Source: Azoarcus sp. (GTDB lineage Bacteria; Pseudomonadota; Gammaproteobacteria; Burkholderiales; Rhodocyclaceae). From it: a stretch of 10,518 bases of DNA. The translations under genes and the position numbers were made by a program. The DNA lies in the NCBI GenBank assembly GCA_031268685.1, contig JAIRWW010000341.1, positions 1 through 10,518 on the forward strand, in the 5' to 3' direction. Under the pieces are notes generated by a model. The model made no database searches and had not been told where the DNA came from. It worked only from the letters and a program-made list of their open reading frames with translations. Below are positions 5,896 to 10,518 of the stretch, piece by piece; positions within the stretch are counted from its first letter, which is position 1, and each line of letters begins with the position of its first letter.

Positions 5896-6525
5896 TCAAC
5901 GCCCATTCGAGTCGCGCACTTTCTTATCTTCGAGTTCGCGGATGCGGGCATCGTACCGTTCGCGGTCGCGGCGGGCGGCCTTCGCGCGGGCGTTGGCGCG
6001 CTTGCGGGCGTTGTCGGCCCGCTCGCGGGATTTTTTGGCGCTTGCGCCCTGACGCGCGACAGGCTTGTATGCGCGGGCATCTTCGGGGGGCATCGCTGGC
6101 GTGGCGACATCGGGGGACGGTTTGGCGGTAGTAGTCGAACTCGACAAGACAGCGCGCTTTTCGGCCTTCTTTGCCGCTTCAGCCGCGGCCTGATTGCGTT
6201 CGGCAAGGTCCAGGCGATGCGCCTCGGCTTCCAGCTCACGCGCCCGGCGAACGGTGAGCAGACGCTCGGACTTGGCCTCGTCGATGCAACTATTGACCAG
6301 AAAACGCTTGTAGCACGCAGCCTCTGTCGCCTGATAGACGGAATCGGCTTCGGCGCGCAAGCGTTCGGCCTCGCCGCGCAAAGTTTCGATGCGCTCTGGC
6401 CGGCCAGACGCGGACGCATCGCCGCCATCGCCTCCGGCGGCAAGCGGCATGGCCATCATGGCAAAAAGGGCGCAGGCAAGGATGCGAAATGGAAAATGAG
6501 CGGGCCAAACGAAACGAGCAAACAT
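5896..6525 (-). CDS. small exported basic coiled-coil-like protein of unknown function
   Basis: A 209-residue protein with an N-terminal signal peptide (basic start, hydrophobic ILACALFAMMAMPLAA at about 15-30, likely cleavage after an Ala near 30), so probably periplasmic. Residues 42-125 are charged and helical in character, with heptad-like Leu/Ala spacing, and contain AACYKRFLVNSCIDEAK (69-85); the two cysteines, 71 and 80, could form a disulfide. A Ser/Thr/Pro/Ala linker (128-150) leads to a very basic C-terminal helix (163-209, rich in KK, RR, RER). I recall similar CYxxF-VNxC proteins as hypotheticals in betaproteobacteria, but cannot name a family or function. ATG 6525 is preferred; ATG 6534 would add three residues. 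Neither has a visible Shine-Dalgarno. It is divergent from yheS, with 70 bp between the starts. Confidence 0.75.
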   Translation of the reverse strand: MFARFVWPAHFPFRILACALFAMMAMPLAAGGDGGDASASGRPERIETLRGEAERLRAEADSVYQATEAACYKRFLVNSCIDEAKSERLLTVRRARELEAEAHRLDLAERNQAAAEAAKKAEKRAVLSSSTTTAKPSPDVATPAMPPEDARAYKPVARQGASAKKSRERADNARKRANARAKAARRDRERYDARIRELEDKKVRDSNGR

Positions 6526-6595
6526 AAATAGCATGCCAATAAATATCAAGGTGTGCGTAGAATAGCGCCTTCCGTTATCTTCCGCGAATCCAGGT
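6526..6595. promoter_or_regulatory. divergent intergenic region upstream of yheS and the exported-protein gene
   Basis: This 70-bp, relatively AT-rich gap must hold promoters for both directions unless each gene is read from elsewhere. TAGAAT at 6558-6563 is a possible -10 for yheS, but no good -35 stands 16-18 bp upstream. I see no convincing promoter for the minus-strand gene. Confidence 0.3.
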
Positions 6596-8524
6596 GTGAT
6601 CTGTTTCCGCAATCTACGCCTTGCCCGAGGCGCGCGCATCCTGATCGAAGGCGCATCGCTCCAAGTATTCCCCGGCTGGAAAGTCGGCCTTACTGGCGCC
6701 AACGGCAGCGGCAAATCCAGCCTTTTCGCCCTGTTGCGCGGGCAAATACTCCCGGATCGCGGCGATCTGGAGTTGCCGTCTGGCTGGGTGATTGCCCATG
6801 TCGCGCAAGAAACGCCCGCCTTGTCGCAGGTGGCCATCGAATATGTGCTCGACGGCGACGCTGAGCTGCGCCGCATCGAAACGGAATTGAAAAAAGCCGA
6901 AGAAGAAGAAGCCCACAACGGCATGCGCATTGCCGGGCTGTACGCGCACATGCAGGAAATCGGCGCTTACGCGGCACGCTCCCGCGCGGCGGCGCTACTC
7001 GCCGGGCTGGGATTCGCTCCCGCCGATGCCGACCGGGCGGTGGCGGAATTCTCCGGCGGCTGGCGGATGCGGCTCAATCTCGCACAAGCCCTGATGTGCC
7101 GCTCCGATTTGTTGCTGCTGGACGAACCCACCAACCATCTGGACCTCGACGCGGTGATCTGGCTGGAGCAATGGCTGCGCGACTATCAGGGCACTTTGCT
7201 GATGATCTCGCACGACCGCGAATTCCTCGATGCCTGCGTCGGACGCATCGCGCACATCGAACAGGGGCGGCTCACGCTCTACTACGGGGCTTACTCCGAT
7301 TTCGAGCGCCAGCGCGGCGAGCGCCTGGCCCAACAGCAAGCGCTTTTCGAGCGCCAACAGCGCGACATCGCGCACATGGAAGACTACATCCGGCGCTTTC
7401 GCGCCAAAGCCACCAAGGCGCGCCAGGCGCAAAGCCGGATCAAGGCGCTGGAACGCATGGAGCGGATCGCCGCCGCCCACATCGATACGCCCTTCACCTT
7501 CTCGTTCCGCGAAGCGCCGCCCGCGCCCGATCCTCTGCTGCAAATCGAAGACGGCGCGGTGGGCTATGGCGAAACGCACATCCTCGAAAACCTCAAGCTC
7601 AGCCTGCGACCCGGCGAGCGCATCGGTCTGCTGGGCGGCAACGGCGCAGGCAAGTCGACCCTGGTCAAATTGCTGGCCGGGCTGCTGAAACCCACGGCAG
7701 GGCAACGGCGCGAAGGCAAGGGCTTGGCGGTCGGCTACTTCGCCCAGCACCAACTCGAAACTTTGCGCGCCGACGAATCCGCGCTCCAGCACATGATCAG
7801 GCTCGACCCCGCCGCGCGCGAGCAAGATCTGCGCGACTACCTTGGCGGTTTCGACTTTCGCGGCGACGGCAAGGATGGCCGCTCCACCTCGGCCACCACG
7901 CCTTGCGGGCCGTTTTCCGGCGGCGAAAAATCGCGTCTGGCACTGGCACTCCTCATCTGGCAGCGCCCCAACCTGCTGCTGCTCGACGAACCCGCCAATC
8001 ACCTCGATCTCGAAATGCGCCACGCGCTCACCCTCGCACTCCAAGAATACGAGGGCGCCATGGTGCTGGTCTCACATGACCGCGCCCTGCTGCGAGCCTG
8101 CTGCGACCGCCTGTTGCTGGTCGACGATGGCCGTCTCCAACACTTCGACGGCGACATCGATGACTATCGCATCTGGCTGGCGGCACGCCGCGCCGAACGC
8201 AGCAAGAACAATACAGTCACCGCCGGACGCACTTCCCGCCGCGCCATCCGCCTCCAGACCGAGGCCGAACGGCAGGCCACGCTGACGGCGCGCCGCCAGC
8301 TCACCAGAAAAGTCGAACAAATCGAGAGAAACCTGGCCGCTTGGGCAGACGAACGGGAACTGCTCGAAACCCAGCTCGCCGACCCCGCGCTCTACAACGC
8401 CGCCAACAACGACGCACACGGGCAATTGCAGAAACTGCTCAAGCGTCAGGGCGAACTGGCAAAATGGATAGAACAGGCTGAAACGCACTGGATGGAACTA
8501 TCCGCGCAGCTCGAAAAACTCTGA
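6596..8524 (+). CDS. yheS: ABC-F family ATPase, YheS type
   Basis: Soluble two-domain ABC-F ATPase; such proteins bind the ribosomal E site and affect translation or ribosome stalling rather than transport. The 642-residue product aligns by eye along its whole length with E. coli YheS, for example GWRMRLNLAQAL and RFRAKATKA-QAQSRIK. Domain 1: Walker A GANGSGKS (34-41), signature SGGWR (153-157), Walker B LLLLDEPTNHLD (172-183). The P-site-tRNA-interacting linker lies at about 236-300. Domain 2: Walker A GGNGAGKS (347-354), signature FSGGEKSR (440-447), Walker B LLLLDEPANHLD (460-471). A charged C-terminal extension (about 530-642) has coiled-coil character. The segment just before the second signature (425-439) is about seven residues longer than I recall in E. 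coli. GTG 6596 is chosen because the sequence then begins like YheS. No transmembrane segments, so it is not a transporter. Confidence 0.92.
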   Translation: MICFRNLRLARGARILIEGASLQVFPGWKVGLTGANGSGKSSLFALLRGQILPDRGDLELPSGWVIAHVAQETPALSQVAIEYVLDGDAELRRIETELKKAEEEEAHNGMRIAGLYAHMQEIGAYAARSRAAALLAGLGFAPADADRAVAEFSGGWRMRLNLAQALMCRSDLLLLDEPTNHLDLDAVIWLEQWLRDYQGTLLMISHDREFLDACVGRIAHIEQGRLTLYYGAYSDFERQRGERLAQQQALFERQQRDIAHMEDYIRRFRAKATKARQAQSRIKALERMERIAAAHIDTPFTFSFREAPPAPDPLLQIEDGAVGYGETHILENLKLSLRPGERIGLLGGNGAGKSTLVKLLAGLLKPTAGQRREGKGLAVGYFAQHQLETLRADESALQHMIRLDPAAREQDLRDYLGGFDFRGDGKDGRSTSATTPCGPFSGGEKSRLALALLIWQRPNLLLLDEPANHLDLEMRHALTLALQEYEGAMVLVSHDRALLRACCDRLLLVDDGRLQHFDGDIDDYRIWLAARRAERSKNNTVTAGRTSRRAIRLQTEAERQATLTARRQLTRKVEQIERNLAAWADERELLETQLADPALYNAANNDAHGQLQKLLKRQGELAKWIEQAETHWMELSAQLEKL

Positions 8525-8559
8525 TGCCGGAACGGACAATGCGCATTGGCCGCCGCGGC

Positions 8560-8589
8560 ATCTCAGGGCAATCTCAGGGCAATTTCAGG
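8560..8589. repeat. 11-bp tandem repeat over the orn stop codon
   Basis: ATCTCAGGGCA occurs twice back to back (8560-8570, 8571-8581), followed by a partial third copy ATTTCAGG. On the minus strand the second unit supplies the last residues (LP) and the stop of orn, so a short duplication has probably extended or copied the gene end. Confidence 0.7.
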
Positions 8590-9122
8590 AAGGTGTCGCG
8601 GTAATGGCGCAGTTCGACGACGGATTCGACGATATCGGCAAACGCCGTGTGCGCGCCAGCCTTCTTGACGCCTTTATGAACTTCCGGATTCCAGCGCCTG
8701 GCGAGTTCTTTGAGCGTGGAAACATCAAGGTTGCGGTAATGGAACCAAGCCTCGAACTTGGGCATGTAGTTCGCCAGGAAACGGCGATCCTGGCATACCG
8801 TATTGCCGCACATCGGAGAAACCCCCTTGGGCACCCACTGTGCAAGAAAATCCAGCATGATCGCCTCGGCTTCGGCCTCGGTGATGCTGGAAGCGCGCAC
8901 GCGCTCGATCAGGCCGGAACGGCCATGGGTGCCTTTATTCCACGCATCCATGCCATCGAGCACAGCATCGGACTGATGCACCGCGATCACCGGCGCCTCA
9001 GCAACAATATCCAGAGCGTTATTGGTAATGATGAGGCCGATTTCGATGATGCGGTCATGGCCGGGGTCAAGCCCGGTCATCTCAAGATCGAGCCAAATCA
9101 TGTGATTAGCGTCTTGTGCCAT
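8574..9122 (-). CDS. orn: oligoribonuclease (DEDDh 3'-5' exonuclease)
   Basis: Degrades 2-5 nt RNA fragments, especially dinucleotides such as pGpG from cyclic-di-GMP breakdown, to mononucleotides in the cytoplasm. The product is 182 residues, against about 181 in E. coli. Catalytic acidic residues are seen in [11 protein letters not shown] (Asp12, Glu14), [12 protein letters not shown] (Asp112) and [11 protein letters not shown] (His158, Asp163), completing the DEDDh set. The family block [18 protein letters not shown] (127-144) is well conserved. ATG 9122 is preferred over the longer upstream reading frame because homology begins at [15 protein letters not shown] and AGGA stands about 9 nt upstream. 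It converges on yheS (49 nt between the stops) and diverges from rsgA, the same neighbour as in E. coli. Confidence 0.95.
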   Translation of the reverse strand: MAQDANHMIWLDLEMTGLDPGHDRIIEIGLIITNNALDIVAEAPVIAVHQSDAVLDGMDAWNKGTHGRSGLIERVRASSITEAEAEAIMLDFLAQWVPKGVSPMCGNTVCQDRRFLANYMPKFEAWFHYRNLDVSTLKELARRWNPEVHKGVKKAGAHTAFADIVESVVELRHYRDTFLKLP

Positions 9123-9192
9123 AACTTTCGATCCTTTTCGCTCATGCCGGACTGCGCCGCGGCAACGATAAAACACCACAAGGGCCGCGATT
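9123..9192. promoter_or_regulatory. shared divergent orn-rsgA promoter region
   Basis: Seventy bases separate the two starts. On the minus strand AAAAGGATC provides the orn ribosome binding site; on the plus strand AAGGG at about 9180-9184 provides that of rsgA. An AT-rich patch (GATAAAACA, about 9167-9175) is the only likely -10 zone, and no clear -35 is visible for either direction. Confidence 0.4.
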
Positions 9193-10122
9193 GTGTCACA
9201 AAATGCCCGCCGATCTCCCCTGCCGCGCACTGAGGCGCGCCTCTCCGGCGTAATCGCAGCCGCTTTCGGCCGCCACTTTGAAGTGCGCACCGCCATGGGC
9301 GCCATGCGTTGCCACACACGAGGCAAAAAAAACGCCTATGCCTGCGGCGACGAAGTCGACATCGCACCCGCTGGCGACGGACTCGGCGTCATCGAGACCC
9401 TGCATCCGCGCCGCAACCTGTTGTGGCGTTCCGATGCGTTCCGCCAAAAACTGATTGCCGCCAACCTCAGCCGCATCGTCGTCGTCGTCGCGCCCGAGCC
9501 GGGTTTCTCCAGCCTGCTGATATCGCGCTGCCTGGCAGCGGCGGAAAGCGAAAACATCTCCGCGCTGATCGTACTCAACAAGGCCGACCTTGCCGCCAGC
9601 CTGCCCGCGGCGCGCGAACGGCTGCAAATTTTCGCCACCCTCGGCTATCCCATACTGGAACTATCGGCGCTGGCGGGCGCGGACACACTCGCGCCATGGC
9701 TGCACCGCGAGCGCAGCATCCTCGTCGGCCAGTCGGGCATGGGCAAATCCACCCTGCTCAATGCCTTGGTGCCCGAAGCATCGGCGGCCACGGCCGAAAT
9801 CTCCGGCGCACTCAACAGCGGCCGCCACACCACGACATTCTCCCGTCTCTACCCGCAAGGCGACGGCTGGCTCATCGACAGCCCCGGTCTACAAGTATTC
9901 GGCCTTGCCCACCTCGATGCCACGGCGCTGGAGACCGCTTTCGTCGAATTCCGCCCCTATCTCGGACAATGCCGCTTCCGCGACTGCCGCCACGACGCCG
10001 AGCCGGGCTGCGAACTCCGCGCCGCCGTCGATGCGGGCCTGATCGCCGCACGCCGTTTCGAGCATTTCCAGATCATCCGCGCCGAAATCGCCGCCGCCCG
10101 GCGCGCCAATCCGGGCTGGTGA
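9193..10122 (+). CDS. rsgA: small ribosomal subunit biogenesis GTPase RsgA (YjeQ/YloQ)
   Basis: Circularly permuted GTPase that acts in late maturation of the 30S ribosomal subunit; its GTPase activity is stimulated by the 30S subunit. The 309-residue product has an N-terminal OB-fold region (about 15-72), then GTPase motifs in permuted order: G4 NKAD (129-132), G5 SAL (158-160), G1 GQSGMGKS (179-186), the G2 region GRHTTT (210-215) and G3 DSPG (229-232). The C-terminal zinc site is [14 protein letters not shown], with Cys260, Cys265, His267 and Cys273. GTG 9193 is preferred because AAGGG lies about eight bases upstream and it begins just before the conserved OB-fold. The N-terminus is shorter than in E. 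coli, which has a longer extension. It is divergent from orn. Confidence 0.96.
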   Translation: MSQNARRSPLPRTEARLSGVIAAAFGRHFEVRTAMGAMRCHTRGKKNAYACGDEVDIAPAGDGLGVIETLHPRRNLLWRSDAFRQKLIAANLSRIVVVVAPEPGFSSLLISRCLAAAESENISALIVLNKADLAASLPAARERLQIFATLGYPILELSALAGADTLAPWLHRERSILVGQSGMGKSTLLNALVPEASAATAEISGALNSGRHTTTFSRLYPQGDGWLIDSPGLQVFGLAHLDATALETAFVEFRPYLGQCRFRDCRHDAEPGCELRAAVDAGLIAARRFEHFQIIRAEIAAARRANPGW

Positions 10123-10128
10123 ACCGTT

Positions 10129-10166
10129 TCGCCAAACATATGGCGACAGGCAGGGCAAGTCCCTGC
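10129..10166 (+). other. two consecutive small hairpins after rsgA
   Basis: TCGCCA (10129-10134) and TGGCGA (10141-10146) form a 6-bp stem around AACATA. Three bases on, GCAGGG (10150-10155) and CCCTGC (10161-10166) form a second 6-bp stem around CAAGT. Neither has a T tract, so this is not a standard intrinsic terminator. It may mark the boundary between rsgA and the following gene. Possible -10 sequences TATGAT (10169-10174) and TACAAT (10181-10186) follow, without good -35 boxes. Confidence 0.35.
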
Positions 10167-10204
10167 GGTATGATCCGGCATACAATCTGCCAGGCAAGCG
10201 CGCC

Positions 10205-10518
10205 ATGTCCCGCAAGAAACTTCCCATCGGTATCCAGACCTTCCGCGAAATCCGCGAGGACAACTGCTATTACGTAGACAAAACCGCTTTCGCCCTGCGG
10301 ATGATCGAAGAAGGCAAAGCTTACTTCCTCTCCCGTCCTCGCCGCTTCGGCAAAAGCCTGTTCCTGGATACGCTGGCGGAACTGTTCGCGGGCAATGAGC
10401 CGCTGTTCCGAGGCTTGCATTGCCACGATAAATGGAATTGGGATACAAAGTACCCGGTAATTCGCATCAGCTTTGCGGAAGGCGTCATGGCAAGCCGGGC
10501 GAACCTGGACGCCCGTAT
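10205..10518 (+). CDS. AAA-ATPase-like protein (PF09820 type), 3' end beyond window
   Basis: The frame is open from ATG 10205 to the window edge (104 complete codons), so only the N-terminal part is visible. It begins with KKLPIGIQTFREIREDNCYYVDKTAFALRMIEEGKAYFLSRPRRFGKSLFLDTL (in parts), the typical start of the predicted AAA-ATPase family PF09820. This includes the YVDKT motif (23-27) and the unusual P-loop SRPRRFGKS (43-51), which lacks the first glycine of a classic Walker A. Full-length members are usually about 500-600 residues and often end in a PD-(D/E)XK nuclease-like domain; that cannot be checked here. Function is not established. Genes of this family are often multicopy and patchily distributed. 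The last about 100 bases look less GC-rich than the neighbours, which fits an accessory gene. A weak AGG lies about 10 nt before the ATG. Confidence 0.85.
   Translation, partial: MSRKKLPIGIQTFREIREDNCYYVDKTAFALRMIEEGKAYFLSRPRRFGKSLFLDTLAELFAGNEPLFRGLHCHDKWNWDTKYPVIRISFAEGVMASRANLDAR

Noticed and set aside
5860..6531. 223-codon plus-strand ORF opposite the exported-protein gene
   Set aside because: It looks somewhat hydrophobic and could pass as a membrane protein, but the minus-strand reading has a clean signal peptide, a coherent charged helical body and a recognisable Cys core, so the plus-strand frame is judged the shadow.
6995..8044. 349-codon minus-strand ORF opposite yheS
   Set aside because: Antisense shadow; yheS is supported by complete ABC motifs in both domains.
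8604..9233. 209-codon plus-strand ORF opposite orn
   Set aside because: Shadow of oligoribonuclease, which carries all DEDDh residues on the minus strand.

Overview
The window looks like a GC-rich betaproteobacterial chromosome. Pointers are the gene order rapZ / NusG_II / Gx, a glutamate-cysteine ligase of the Acidithiobacillus ferrooxidans type next to gshB, and a divergent orn-rsgA pair. This assignment rests on recognised protein families and gene order, not on a database search. Codon third positions are strongly G/C, which produces many long antisense shadow ORFs.

Left part (about 1-5566, + strand): six tightly packed genes, rapZ, a membrane-anchored NusG domain II protein, a Gx family membrane protein, gshA, gshB and apbE. 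They could be one operon driven by a good sigma70-like promoter at 24-52. rapZ/NusG_II share one base (TGATG), NusG_II/Gx overlap by 20 nt, Gx-gshA are 50 nt apart, gshA-gshB 18 nt apart, and apbE probably overlaps the end of gshB. The content joins glutathione synthesis to a membrane/flavin set (NusG_II, Gx, ApbE flavin transferase) that suggests an envelope redox function. The 5' part of apbE is filled by a REP-like palindrome and two short tandem repeat series. These are read through in frame and leave no ordinary start codon near the lipoprotein signal peptide.

Middle (5567-6595): a gene-free stretch holding five copies of an exact-period 22-bp direct repeat, then a minus-strand gene for a small exported, basic, helical protein of unknown function with two conserved-looking cysteines.

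Right part (6596-10518): an ABC-F ATPase closely resembling E. coli YheS, which converges on orn (oligoribonuclease, minus strand). orn diverges from rsgA (30S-assembly GTPase) across a 70-bp shared promoter region. After rsgA come two small hairpins and the start of a PF09820-like AAA-ATPase gene that runs off the window end.

Most genes are housekeeping. The points worth a second look are the repeat-invaded apbE 5' end, the 22-bp repeat array, and the linkage of NusG_II/Gx/ApbE with glutathione biosynthesis. I did not find a clear defence system, CRISPR array, tRNA, rRNA or intact mobile element.
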